64,000 bases of DNA. It comes from Sycobia sp. Sy_11 (Eukaryota; Arthropoda; Insecta; Hymenoptera; Epichrysomallidae). The stretch is from the NCBI GenBank assembly GCA_018907035.1, contig JACCIC010000053.1, positions 1,833,001 through 1,897,000 of the forward strand, written 5' to 3'. The position numbers were made by a program, and so were the translations under genes. The first letter of the stretch is position 1. The number at the start of each line of letters is the position of its first letter. The notes beneath the pieces were generated by a model, which was not told the DNA's origin, made no database searches, and saw only the letters and a list, made by a program, of their open reading frames with translations. Below, one piece after another: positions 12,931-25,103 of this stretch.

Positions 12931-13640
12931 GTGTACATTTCAAAGAAAACGAGTTGAGTTTGTAGTTTTAATAGGATTAAAAATATTAAAATGTATATTA
13001 TTTTTTTAATTTATTTATTCATTTATTGAAAAAAGAAAGGGACAAAATTTTCTCTTTTACTAAAGGTAATAGAGACTAACATTTCAAATTTGTTTTGGTT
13101 TTTTATATTGTAATTTCATGTTAGCTGCTGTATTCTTGTTATTCAAAAAAAAAGAAAAAGACAAAATTCGATCACATTGTAATCAATCATTTTGTTACAA
13201 ATGCACGGATGATATTGACAGCTGATTTTTCTACATAATAAACCTTTTCTAAAAACTTATTTTTGCATCTGTCAGTCTTTTGATTTGATCGGCACTTGCT
13301 GAACAAATCGACAACAGGCAGTCCATTCTTAAATTAACGCACTAAACGGCGGATAAATCACTAACTGCATAAGAGCTGCCTTATAAAATATCATATCATA
13401 TCATATTATATATAACATATCCTTATAAAAAGAATGTAAAAAAGTATTTTACATGTTGTCACTCGTAGGCTACAATATACAGATTCCATTACTTCGCCTG
13501 ACGCGTGTTAATTATTCGAAATCATTTAGTATTGCAAACGCGCATTAAAAATACGTTATAGCAAACAATTCCACGCATTAATTTTCGGAACTTCTTGCGA
13601 ATCTCGTTTGATACCAATTTTTACGTATTAAATATACATA
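12931..13640. other. AT-rich non-coding stretch
   Basis: No gene is seen. It contains the first copy of a 38-bp direct repeat (13278-13315). Confidence 0.5.
13278..13315 (+). repeat. 38-bp direct repeat, copy 1
   Basis: Matches 13645-13682 at 36 of 38 positions; the last 28 bases (13288-13315) are identical. The two copies are 367 bp apart. Confidence 0.9.
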
Positions 13641-13644
13641 TACA

Positions 13645-13682
13645 TTTTGATTATATCGGCACTTGCTGAACAAATCGACAAC
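13645..13682 (+). repeat. 38-bp direct repeat, copy 2
   Basis: Partner of 13278-13315. The copy sits exactly where AT-rich DNA passes into the next GC-rich island. Confidence 0.9.
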
Positions 13683-14105
13683 TCCAGAAGACTCTTCTTC
13701 GCAGCTACGACGCGTCGCCGCAATCGTGTCTGTAACGTGCAAGCGTTGATCGTCGCGAGTGTCCGCGGGACGCGTCGGCCGCCCCGTCCGATCGAGTCGC
13801 CCAAGAACCGTCGAGAGCGATCGATCAAAGCCCGCCGCGAATATCGAGAATAGCAAGTCTATACGAGGGCGTTTGGCCGAGCTCTCTCTCTCTCTCTCTC
13901 CTCTCGCCGCATGTATACGCGCGCAATTTTAATAAAATCGCAAAACGCCGAGCGCGCACACTTGCGCAAACGCACAGATGCAGAGAGAAAGTTAGCGGAG
14001 AGCTGCCTCCCGCGCACGGATCCCGCGGACAGTTTTATAATCTGGCGCTGAAGCGCGCAATTCGTTCGCCTCTGCAATTCGTTTTTTCTCTCTTTTTTTC
14101 TATAG

Positions 14106-14141
<36 letters not shown>

Positions 14142-14360
14142 ACACAAAAACACGCACAGTGGCAGAGATAGGCAAAATGAGAATGGCGCTTTGATGAAGG
14201 GGACGGGCGGCGCGGCGCTGCGGGTTGTCAGGTGGCGGGCAGGGCAGTGGGCGCGGCGGCTCTAATTAAAAAGCCCGTGTCGCCGTCGGGTGGGCATCAG
14301 CGCGGCATAGCGCAACGATACGCGACGGGGCCGATGCGCAGCGCCGGTGGGCGGCCCGGC

Positions 14361-14390
14361 GGGGGGAGGGGGTGCAGGGGCAGGGGCGGG
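14361..14390 (+). other. G-quadruplex-type motif
   Basis: Five G runs (6, 5, 4, 4, 3) are separated by loops A, TGCA, CA and C on the plus strand. This is a strong match to the four-run G-quadruplex pattern, with one run to spare. Confidence 0.55.
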
Positions 14391-14704
14391 CAAAAGAGCG
14401 CCGCGACAGCAGCGGCACGTTCGCGTCCGTCGCCGCGCGAATTTTTACATTTTTTTTTGTTTCTTTTCGTTTTTTTTTTATTGTTTTTTTGTTCCGTTTT
14501 GTTTTGTTTTTTTTTTTTTTCGAAATAGCCACCCGTCGCCCACGCCTGTATAATAGTTCGCGCGCGGAGCGGGCGAGGGAGGAAGAGGAGGGGGGCGAGG
14601 CAGCTAGAGAAAGGACGACGCGTGTCGCGGAGCGTCGTGGAGCGGCGCGGCGTCGCGTCGAGCGCGAAATAACGACCCGCGCGTTGTACACACACACACA
14701 CATT

Positions 14705-14710
<6 letters not shown>

Positions 14711-14754
<44 letters not shown>
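14711..14754. repeat. (AT)n microsatellite
   Basis: About 22 AT units after a short CA tract at 14689-14702. Confidence 0.95.
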
Positions 14755-14757
<3 letters not shown>

Positions 14758-14946
14758 TATTCGCCGCGGTACCTCCAGAATTTTCAGCGGCCGGCCGCGA
14801 TAAACAAAAGCCAGCTCCCCGCTGTACCCGTATCGTCGACGGTATAACCTGCCAAGCGCAATCATTTTCCGTGCGGGGCGCTTTTGTGAACGCGCGCGCA
14901 GTCCCCGTCCGGTTGCACGGTGCTCTATACCTTTTTTTGTTCTGTC

Positions 14947-14969
14947 TTTTTTTTTTTTTTTTTTTTTTT
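14947..14969 (+). repeat. poly-T tract
   Basis: Uninterrupted run of T of about 23 bases. Confidence 0.95.
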
Positions 14970-15279
14970 CCGTTGTTGTCCGCTCTGCAACCTCCGCGCA
15001 GAGCAGCTCCAGGCCGTTATATTTTCGGTGGATGAATGAAAAAAAAATAAGGTTTTTACCGTTGACAATGTTTTCAGCCGCGGCGAGATAGGCGGCGGTG
15101 TCCGCCGCGTTGCCCGGAATTATCGCGTTGTTTCGGGGGTCGTAAATCAGCGGCGCGAGGAGGGGGAGGGGTGGAGAGGTACGATGACTAATTTTTGGTA
15201 AATTCTATATCGAAAATATGGGGGATGAGGAGGATACGGCGTAGAATATAACTTTGTTCGCCCGGTGAAATCGGGTCGA

Positions 15280-16000
15280 TTATATACACGAGTGTTCCTT
15301 TGTTTTTTTTACTCCCTGCATGCAATTGCAATATAGGATTTATTCTACTTTGCATATCACGGTACGTTTATTATTTGTTGAATAATTATTAAGGTGAAAC
15401 AGTGTAATAAATACTCTTTTCACCTTGAATCGTTAAAGTTTCTTTTTCTTTTATAGTAGAAACAATTCGTTGATCAACAGGGCGAGTTTAAATAAAAGTT
15501 AAATTAATAAAGATTTTTATCGGTCCAGTAGTTTTTTGAACCAGTAAATGTTAAATAATTATGACGACTGATTTTGGAATAGAAATTCAATATAACAATA
15601 ATTGAAACTATTCGGCTTTCTATTATATGGAATTATCATTTCGATTCATTGTACGCAAACTTTTACCACATATAAAGCGCACGACAATTAACTGATTCTG
15701 AAGTTTTTTCAAAAGTTCCTGTCGAAATCAATACTCATGGCGAATGTCAGAATTATCGCCGATACAGGGTAAACTCGTTGCTTTTATACTCCTCATAATG
15801 TAATGTGTAATGAAAATTAATATCTAATAAGAAAATTAAATTTTCTATACAATGCGAAAATTCCCATATTGGAACTCTTATACCGATCTTTTTCTACGTT
15901 TATCCAGAACGTTATTCCAATTTTTGGTTATAATGAAAGCATCGTAATAAACCATGTAAAATTATTTGGAAAATGTTCCTTTTGTTTTCAATCAATTACG
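15280..16000. other. AT-rich non-coding stretch
   Basis: Nothing recognised. Confidence 0.5.
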
Positions 16001-16603
16001 AAACTGCTAATCTCGCCCGAGCGCGCAGCGACGGCGGTTGCATAATTCGTAAAATCGTATTTACAAATTCAAAACAAAACAGCGTCCATTCAACTAAGTA
16101 AAATCCGTCCCGTTGGAACACGGCTCTAATAACAAAATCCCTTGCTCGCGCGCGCACACACACACACGCACGCACGCACACACACACATAAACACACGTA
16201 TTTATACACGCGCGTGTCTGTGTATATGTGTTTAATGAAGGATGACATTGGATCGGCGCCGCAATAATGGAAAATGGAGCCTCGGGGCCACGGCCCGCGC
16301 ACGATTCGCGCTGCACGCGCGGCAGCAGCGCAGCCGGTCCGCGGAAAATCCGCTCGGCCAACAAAGATGGTGGGCGCGCGTATAACATATATAGGCATAC
16401 ACACACACGCGCGCGCGCGCACGCACGCACGTAAGATGCTCTCTGCCCCCCCCCTCCCCCGGACGTGCGAGTCCATTCGCTTCGTGTCGTCGGATGGCTC
16501 AGGGTGACGTGACTGACATCCCCTTAACGACCTACCCTTCCCAATCCATATACGTGCGGCTTGTGCCCGTCTCGCTGCCTCTGCGTCAGTCCTGCCCCTT
16601 CGT

Positions 16604-16606
<3 letters not shown>

Positions 16607-16648
<42 letters not shown>
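16607..16648. repeat. (CT)n microsatellite
   Basis: About 21 CT units. Confidence 0.95.
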
Positions 16649-16651
<3 letters not shown>

Positions 16652-17159
16652 AAATCCAGAGAGAGGAGACGAATCGAAGAGAGACGAAAAGAAACCTATA
16701 ATACGGATCGAGAGAAACACAGAGACAGAGAGAGGGGGGGGGTTCGAGGGACGGAGAGAGAAAAGGGCCACCCCTGCCTGCCCCTAGAGCCTTCGCGAAG
16801 AGAGCCAAAGAGATAGAGAGGGAGAGAGAGAGAGGGAGATACTAATACATGCGCGCGTTTACGTGTGCGTGCGTCTATGCGAGCGCGCGCGTGTATATAA
16901 CCCCGGACGCGCGGCTAGAGGAGAGGCGACCCACTCGTATTATCCACAGTGACAGGATGGCAAAGTTATTAATGGCACCGACAGTGACAAATGACGAACT
17001 GTCGGCGCAAGCAAGACTGATATCATGGCGGCCCTCGCGCTCGCTCTCTTCCACCGGCTCCCACCCTCTGCCTGCCCCCCCCACCCTCCCTCCCTCCATA
17101 CCTCCAACCCCCTCGCCTCTTTCTCTCCACCCCGTATATACACGCACGCTAGGACGAAA

Positions 17160-17162
<3 letters not shown>

Positions 17163-17195
<33 letters not shown>
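17163..17195. repeat. (CT)n microsatellite
   Basis: About 16 CT units. Confidence 0.95.
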
Positions 17196-17198
<3 letters not shown>

Positions 17199-17263
17199 CG
17201 CGGTATCTCTCTTGTCTGTTTTTTTCTCCGCTCGAACTTTCGCTTACGTAAGCGCATCGTGCG

Positions 17264-17265
<2 letters not shown>

Positions 17266-17311
<46 letters not shown>
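17266..17311. repeat. (TA)n microsatellite
   Basis: About 23 TA units. Confidence 0.95.
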
Positions 17312-17313
<2 letters not shown>

Positions 17314-17639
17314 GGCATCCGCGCCCGTTCGCGTTCGTCCCCCTTGGCGTTGCGGCCTATATCGCTACATATTTATGTATATATATTTGATTTTTCTTCC
17401 CACTCCCCCCAACTCGTGTTTTCGATCGTCTTCCCTTTTCTCTCGGCTCTCCGGGTGTGCTCTCTGCCCGTTGCGTATTTTCCTTGTAGAACACCATCTT
17501 CCATGGAGTACATGTATAACCAATACGATTCCTTCGTCCCTTGCCTCCGTCTACCTAATACGTTATATACATGGTAAAGGCCCGATTTCCAAAGTGAATA
17601 CCTCGCGTGCCTCGATGTACTGATCTGTAAACAGACATA

Positions 17640-19380
17640 TAGAAATCCTTGTAAGATTGTTTATCTTACTCGTATTTAGAAATATTTTTATATTCAGTTG
17701 CGTATAATACGAAATTATTGTATATATTAGAATTATTATATAAATTGTGATATTGCGGAGAAGAAAACGCGCGGAATAATTAAATTATTCGGTATGAGAC
17801 TTTTATATATATAATATTTTGTAGACATATTATCTACTTGGTAAAATAAGTAATAATTTACAAGTTTAATAGATTCTGAACAAAAAAAATCAATATGTTT
17901 AGCCTTTACGGTGTTAAATCAATATATTGAATTGAAACAAAAATAAATTATATTTGATATTTGAAATGACAAGTATTCAATATTATGATATTCGCAAGAA
18001 CGAAAATTTGCATTATCTGCATACAATTATAGCTAATATATTCTTCCATTAAGGGGGCGTTCATATATTACGCAATCATTATTTTACTCTATTTTGACCC
18101 CACGCTCGTCCGCTCTACGTTATCTCTAACGCAAATGTTTCGCCAACACCCCTCTCTCGAAATTGCTACTTTTCACATAGAATTTATTTCTTTTTTTTCT
18201 ATATTCTATAACTCCATATTAAAACAGATACATTTGAGTAATTTTAAATCAGTGCAAATGACTAAAATACTATATGTAAATGCACTCTTTGATTTATTAT
18301 CGGTATGCATACATCTATTTACCAATTAATTTAATCAATGATTGAATTTCCACTGTACGACAATTTTTAATGATATCAAGTAATCGTCTAGTTCTGGTTA
18401 AGTTCCAGTACAATATGAAGTCGAACTCCACCTCCAGGCCACGCCTACGCGCAGTGCAATTTTGCCAAAAGATAAAAAACTTCTGTTTTTAGTTAAATAT
18501 CGTAGTTTCCTAATCTACGTCGGTGAAGTGTCATTTGAGAAAGTTATTTAGCCACAAGATCATATGGGTAATGCTGACACATAAAGGGTAGAGGCAACGC
18601 TGTTTCACTAAGAAATCAACACTAATAATTTTAGATAGAATATAGACTACCAACTATAGTGACTATACTATGATATGTTTATTATGGTTCATATTAAATT
18701 CCGAATAATAATTGAATGATATTGTCGAGCGTTAAACTATTTTTTGATTGGAACGCGATGTGTAATAGCAATAAAAATACTCGTCAGAAAAAAATCAATG
18801 CATTCCGTTATTGAACGCGCAAGGAAAGGCCATGATATTTTGGATAAATTAACGAAGTTAACACCCGTCACTTCTGAAATGATAAATTGCAGATGTTTTA
18901 CAACCTAACACTGTCTAATCGAAAGATATGATACCTATTTCTTCAGGATAGTAACTAAACGCTTTATTACATTGGAAACGCAGTATGAAGATTATTTTTT
19001 TCATACAAATCCCTATTCTTGACGGTAGTAAAAGTTTCCCCATTATTGCCGATCTAAGTTGTGCCAGTTTTGCAGCCACTACCGCATAATTAACTGATTA
19101 TGCAAACGTGTTTACATACGTAAATTTAACCGAACATCAATCAACAGTAATTAAAGAAATTGCACATTTGCGGGCATATCTATTCATTAGAACTTTTTTG
19201 GCGTCAAATTTCATTTGTGTTTCACATGCAACGTCAAGAAAAATAGAGGACACCATGAAACAAATTTATCTGGCTTCATCGCATATGTAATTTAAATAGA
19301 ACCCGTGTGGAAATTCATTCTCGAATCTAACTAGTATCGGGTAAGTTTTCCTTATTAAATGTTCGGATACCGTAGCCTCT
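17640..19380. other. AT-rich non-coding stretch
   Basis: No gene is seen. A segment starting AAGGGGGCGTTCATATATTA at about 18051 resembles the G-rich outer ends of some insect DNA transposons, but I find no matching inverted copy nearby, so it is not called as an element. Confidence 0.45.
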
Positions 19381-21127
19381 CCTTGTCAGAAATATATGCG
19401 ATATACATTCATATATACGTAAATGCAAACCACTGCTCCCTCTAAATAAATATTCGTAATTTTTTTCTTTTTTAAAAAAGCATGCATTATACCAACTGTA
19501 CGGCCAATTTAAAACCGTATATGAAATCCACCGATACGCATTCGTCCGCAAAATTGCCCTATAAGCTTTCATCCCTATTCCATTTTCCAATCCGACGACA
19601 GCCAGATAATAAAAATACAAATAGATCATATTCGCAAGCTCAACAAACTAATATATATGTATATATATCTATATGTATAATATATACGTGCGCACGAACT
19701 TCTATCCCAACCGTAGCGCGCCCCAACACGTATACATACCTATTCTATATATCTAGGCTCCGTAATATCGGCTACTTCGTATTCCGCGCGCTCGCTCTAA
19801 TGTCCCGTGATCCCGCTCCTCCTCCCCCGCCGCGTCGCGGGCCCGAGCTGCTCTCGAAAATCTGCACGCGCCACCGCGCGCGCGTCGTGGTATACGCCTG
19901 CCAGCCGCGCGGATCGGTCGAGAAACTCGTGGCGTTGTGACGGAGGGAGGGGGTGGGGGAGAGGACGAAACTCTCTGTATAAGTATAAGGCCTTTGATCC
20001 GGGCGCGCGAGGAGGCCAGAGCCCTCCTCCCACCCGGGCCGCAACCTTTGATCCCGTACGTCCTCAAACTTCTTCTATATATATATACATATACACACGT
20101 ATGTACATCAGGGTGCCGCGGCGTAATCCGAGGCGGGACGTATATTTTTTCGAAAGAAATTCATAACTCATAGCTGTATGATTATAGGTATATAAGTGTG
20201 TGTGTATATGTGCGTGTGCGTGTGCGTGTGCGTGTCTGTGTGTGTGTGTGTATGTATTGCGCCCGTACGCTCGCTCGGCGCGAAGTTTATCCGTGCTCGC
20301 CTCGCGCGAAACTTATAATACGAGATTCCCGCGTGAGGGTGAATCCCCCTCTAACCACTCCCCCTCCCCCGCCATCCCTCGCCCGAGCCACGACCCGCGA
20401 GGTGGCGAAGCGCGTACTCGCGGTGATAAGAAACCCGTAGCGGGACTAAGAGGAGGAGGAGGAGGAGGAAGGTGCGGTGGCGAGGTGAAGAGAGGGGGAA
20501 TACTGATCGGGCGCCGGGTAAAATTATTTCGACGCGGGTGAGAAGCGCGGGGGGGGGGGGACGGAGGAGCGTCGGGAGAGATCGGTATCGCGCTCGCGCG
20601 ACGAAGTGTATAGCCTGGCGCGCTCTCGGGGATATATTCGCGCGATAGCTGCTGAGGGGGACGGGCGGACGAGGAGGAGGAGGGGGGTGGGTGGTATAAC
20701 GAATTCAGACGTCGATTTACTTCGCGCTATGTATATATATAGATACGCGCGACTAGAAGGCTTACACCTTTCAGCCCATCGTCTTCTTCCTTTTCTTGCG
20801 CCCACCTCACCCGCTCCCCCTATCTCTCTCTTTCTCCACTCCTTCCCCTCCCCCCTATCGCCGCGGCCTCGTCCCTCGCGCACTCGGCGGAAAAAGACGG
20901 CGGAAAAGTGCCCTCCCCCCCGCCCTTCGCGTCGCAGTTAGTAGTTTTATTTCGCGAGTCGCTTCCTCCGCGCGGCACAGAGCGCCGAGAGCGCGCGCGC
21001 GCGGCCTTAGAACAGACTTTAAAGCATTGCAAAGCGCGGAAAATAGGCGGCACGGGTAGTGAAGAGAGCCGCGCGCCGGGAGATCCTGGCGGATAAGGGA
21101 AGCCGAGCGATGAGGTGGAGTGAGATC

Positions 21128-21136
<9 letters not shown>

Positions 21137-21165
<29 letters not shown>
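21137..21165. repeat. (GA)n microsatellite
   Basis: About 14 GA units. Confidence 0.95.
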
Positions 21166-21169
<4 letters not shown>

Positions 21170-21218
21170 AAGGGCTTTCCTCACAGCTCGACGTTGCCAG
21201 GCCATCTTGTTGAAGGGC

Positions 21219-21220
<2 letters not shown>

Positions 21221-21255
<35 letters not shown>
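21221..21255. repeat. (CT)n microsatellite
   Basis: About 17 CT units. With the GA tract at 21137-21165 it forms an inverted pair that could fold into a long GA/CT stem. Confidence 0.95.
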
Positions 21256-21258
<3 letters not shown>

Positions 21259-21771
21259 CCTCCGTCGCGCTTTCAAGAGCCCACGACGAGCGAAAATGCG
21301 CGCAATAACGAAGTAATGTAATAGAAAAAGTTTCCTTCTTAAACGTTTCGGGGTGTCCGGGGGGGGGGCGAGACGAGTGGGAGATGAATTTTTATTTACC
21401 CGAGACGCTTCTCCAGAGATATGTATACATAGAACTCGTCGAAAGATCGCTCGACGGTATTTACGAACATTTTTTATTTAGCACCGTCGCACTTATTTTC
21501 TATTAAACTAATGAAAAGAGCGCTTAAACGGTTTCACGAAAAAATTTTATTATTTTCAATTGCATGTAGTTGCTATTCTATCTGTATATTTATATACTTA
21601 CATTCTTATTCGTACAGACGAGTCAATCTTTGAGAACGGTACGTAAAATGATGGTCATCAGAATAGGTATAATGATATGATAGTTGTTGAAATTGTATTA
21701 AAAATGAAGTGTGAAATTGACTCGGTGTACAAAGAGTATTGCAGGACGTGTCAAGTTACATTATTTTAATA

Positions 21772-21778
<7 letters not shown>

Positions 21779-21819
<41 letters not shown>
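21779..21819. repeat. (TA)n microsatellite
   Basis: About 20 TA units. Confidence 0.95.
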
Positions 21820-21821
<2 letters not shown>

Positions 21822-21884
21822 TGAAAGAATAGATTATGATGAATGAATACATATTGCGACACCACAGGTATTATCGTATAATTG

Positions 21885-21911
21885 ATAATAATAATAATAA
21901 TAATAATAATA
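21885..21911. repeat. (ATA)n trinucleotide repeat
   Basis: About nine AAT/ATA trinucleotide units, unlike the dinucleotide tracts that dominate the window. Confidence 0.9.
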
Positions 21912-23599
21912 TGGAGTCTTAAGACACACTAATCTGATTTGATTCTTCCTGAGTGAAGTGAATTCCATCATCTTATAATTTTTGACAATCCAGTGAGAAC
22001 GACACTTTATCCTTTATTTATCATATATAATTATCATAATATGTCAATATATTTGCAAGACAGTAAAGTTATTATGTTAATACTATGCAATAATAATAAT
22101 GACTGATGTTTATGGGCGTTACATTCAGAAACGCGGAGAATTGCTATATTGCCATATTATACATGCACATATACAGGAATAAAGTAGGGTGAATTTATTT
22201 CGCCATTTAGCAGAATAAAAAAAAAGCTTCGAGCTTTCATTTACATTCACGACCTGGAGGTGAGAGATGCTATCTTCTTTCGGAGCTTACGAATTACGCG
22301 CGATTAATTTCATTCTCGTTCGGCTTTTTTTTTTTTTTTTTTCAACCAACCGGATTACTTGAGTCTCAATTGGTTATAATATGGTTACAGCGAGCAGAGG
22401 GAAGTTTTTCCGTTGTAAGCACCGAGGACAAAAAAATTTCATTACACCTATACATATTTTTCAGAAAAAAAAAGAAATATCGAAGCAAACGTGAAATTAA
22501 CTGAACATCGGGCGATCAGAGTCTCCGAAGAAAATGGAAGATTGACAAAAGCAAAGGATAGATTATGGTTAGAAAGTTCTATGATAGAATACATCAAAGA
22601 TGAACGATCTTCATAATAAGATCTAAAACTGCACTCTACATAGATACATATAAAATTATTCAAAAACCATAGCTTTATTTTCGACCGGAACAATGCTTCG
22701 GCATCGTAATTGTAATAACCCCCATCAATTTCGTATAGAAAAGGAAAAAAACTGAAGACATATTTATCGGTCGGTAACGTTTACGCACGCATGTAACCTG
22801 CTTGTGCGAATTTCACCGCGCATTTTGCTCCTAATCCAGTTTCTAAAAATCGGAGACCAACCAACTCTATACAAGGGCAGTGGGTCTGATTTGAAAATTT
22901 TGCATTTTATTGATATCGGCAAAGTAATGTCTAATTATTGGTCAATTGAATCAACGAATATTATTCAATAAAAAAGCGTACACATATTTTCCTCAAGCAC
23001 ATAATTAATTATTTTACCGTCTATTTTCTTCAGGTCTTGTTCGCAAACATTTGACGTTAGACTTCTTAAATGTGAATTAGTTTTCTTTACGCAATTATCA
23101 CAATTTCAATAAAATAAGAAATTTTTATTCAAATACGGATATGGAATAAGAAATTCCTTAAAAAATTCTATTTTCGAAAGAAACAGAAAAAAAAAACCGT
23201 TAAGTTCGGCATTATTCTTCACTATAATATATATCATGAGTTTACCCCCCCCCCCACCCAAGATCGAAATAATAGAAAACATATCATGCATACATAAGTT
23301 TTTCACAACCCTTGCTCACGAAAATCAAATAGCACCCAATTTTCATTCGCCGACGCTGCTCCCGCACCGTAATTAATCACGATCCCAGACCCCCCCCCCC
23401 TCGCAATCGAACGAAAAATCAATATTATTGCCCCGAGCATCCGCGCGGCCGTGCTGCGCGAGACGGCGCGTCGTCGCGGATCCGCCGCGGCCGCCGCGCC
23501 GGTGGTCCGTTCCGTGCCAGTGGAAAAAGCGGTCAGCGAATCCGTAACAAAAAAAGAATCAAAATAATTCACTGGAAAAGCGAACGAGGAGGAGGAGGT

Positions 23600-23628
23600 G
23601 GGGGGAGGGGGGCAGGGGGAAAGGAGGG
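23600..23628 (+). other. G-quadruplex-type motif
   Basis: G runs of 6, 6, 5 and 3 follow each other within 30 bases on the plus strand, next to a GGA trinucleotide run. This fits the G-quadruplex pattern; folding is inference. Confidence 0.45.
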
Positions 23629-24140
23629 TTCGAGTGTCGGAAAACTGACGCGAAATAAAGGGACGAATTGAAACGCGCTTACGCCGAAATGGAATCAGCA
23701 ATCGAGCGTGGCGCGGCGCGGGGGGACGGGGGGGGGATGGGGCCGTCTCCCAGCGTATAACAAAAGCCGAAAGCTGCCGCGCGCGGGAGGGGGAGGGGGC
23801 TGGGTGAGCGAGATAGAACGCGAGAAATAGAGAGAAAGACGGACAGGATGAGAGGGCGATGGTGTGGGCGACGGGGGGTGAGGGCGGGGGACGAGGGCGA
23901 GGGATTCCAAAGCAGTATAACAGGCACGCGAGTCTGATCTGGCCATGAGCGCGTGGAAATCCCTCGTGGCAGCCTTGGGGTTCCGAAACATCAACGTGAT
24001 TGCGTTCCTCCCGGGCGAGAAGGGATTCCATTACCCGACGCTGCTGTTCTCCACTCCATCCCCCGCGCCCTCCACGTCCCTTTCTCCCTTGATATACATA
24101 CACAAACTATATACACTATACACACACACACACACACATA

Positions 24141-24142
<2 letters not shown>

Positions 24143-24184
<42 letters not shown>
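24143..24184. repeat. (TA)n microsatellite
   Basis: About 21 TA units directly after a CA tract (24121-24138). Confidence 0.95.
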
Positions 24185-24187
<3 letters not shown>

Positions 24188-24847
24188 GTCTGCACGTATA
24201 GTCGCACGTACGTATCTTCATCTCGAAAAGCCCCACACCACCCGCACGCGGCCGCGCTTTTCCGACTCTATATCTTTCTCTCTCTTTCTCGATATCTCTC
24301 TGGACCATCCTCTCAGGCCCCCCTCTACCCCCTCCGCCCCGGCGACTATCGAATTCGCACGTGCAAGCGCATCGACGCTTTCGAACACTCGGACTGCGAT
24401 AAAAGCATACGATTGCCCGATTCTGTGCTCCAATCCACACCCCCCACCCCACTCCCGACTCTCTCACTCTCTCTCTCTCTCTCCGTCCTCGTGTTTCCTT
24501 ATCGCGATACGTCCGCCGGTCGATGCAATGGGGGGGGGGGGCGCATCCATCAAACGAGCCTCGACTTCGAGCGCGTACGACTCCCCCTCCCATCCCCCCC
24601 CGCCGTGGCCCGCGGAGCGCTCGATGAAATTTTCGCTCGGCGGGAATCGCTCGCGCGGTCGCGGACGATCGACGCGGCGATGCTTTTGCCCGCCGCCCCG
24701 CGCCAACAGCTGACCTCTGCCTCTCGCTCCGTGCCACGGCCTGTCATTCATACTGGATATACAGTGCCGGGGAGCGAGCGCGGCGCGAATCGATCGCCGA
24801 GCCGATGTACGCGGGGGCCGTGCTGACGAATGCTAAATGCTACTGGC

Positions 24848-24848
<1 letters not shown>

Positions 24849-24888
<40 letters not shown>
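24849..24888. repeat. (TA)n microsatellite
   Basis: About 20 TA units. Confidence 0.95.
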
Positions 24889-24891
<3 letters not shown>

Positions 24892-25046
24892 TTTTACTTT
24901 TTTTGTAATTAATGCTTTTTGACGTTTAGAAATAGCATCGCGACTGTCGTTTAGATAATCGAAACGATATATTGGACAGAATTCAGCATGCGTATTTCAT
25001 CGTTGAGTATTTTGAGTATCAGTTGTCTCTTGAAACAAAAGTACAT

Positions 25047-25103
<57 letters not shown>

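Larger units (their letters stand above)
13640..15280. other. GC-rich, microsatellite-loaded island
   Basis: Holds (CT)n near 13881-13901, (CA)n at 14111-14136, T-rich tracts at about 14447-14520 and 14947-14969, (AT)n at 14711-14754 and several G runs. The long open frames are repeat- or composition-driven and overlap in several frames. Confidence 0.55.
16000..17640. other. GC-rich, microsatellite-loaded island
   Basis: Contains interrupted (CA)n at 16153-16190, CA/CG tracts near 16398-16430, (CT)n at 16607-16648 and 17163-17195, a GA-rich stretch at about 16720-16840 and (TA)n at 17266-17311. The frame of about 240 codons at 16849-17577 is largely translated CT and TA repeats and is rejected. 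Confidence 0.55.
19380..21440. other. GC-rich, microsatellite-loaded island
   Basis: Contains GT-rich tracts at about 20196-20252, (GA)n at 21137-21165, (CT)n at 21221-21255, G runs near 20548-20560 and CpG-rich unique DNA. Two exact CCTTTGATCC words occur at 19991-20000 and 20045-20054. Open frames overlap on both strands and are composition-driven. Confidence 0.55.
21440..23300. other. AT-rich non-coding stretch with small repeats
   Basis: Contains (TA)n at 21779-21819, a trinucleotide ATA run at about 21885-21911 and a poly-T run at 22325-22342. No gene supported. Confidence 0.5.
23300..24840. other. GC-rich, microsatellite-loaded island
   Basis: CpG-rich with (CA)n at 24121-24138, (TA)n at 24143-24184, (CT)n near 24461-24482 and G/C runs. 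Frames of 250-290 codons on both strands (23303-24103 minus, 23945-24826 plus) overlap each other and contain repeat-coded stretches, so they are rejected. Confidence 0.55.

Noticed and set aside
16849..17577. 242-codon plus-strand frame
   Set aside because: It contains serine-leucine and isoleucine-tyrosine runs coded by microsatellites and looks like chance.
18051..18120. G-rich start resembling an insect DNA transposon end
   Set aside because: No inverted partner or target duplication could be found within several kilobases.
23303..24826. Frames of 266 (minus) and 293 (plus) codons
   Set aside because: They overlap in antisense, are rich in proline/arginine from biased composition, and run through TA and CA tracts.
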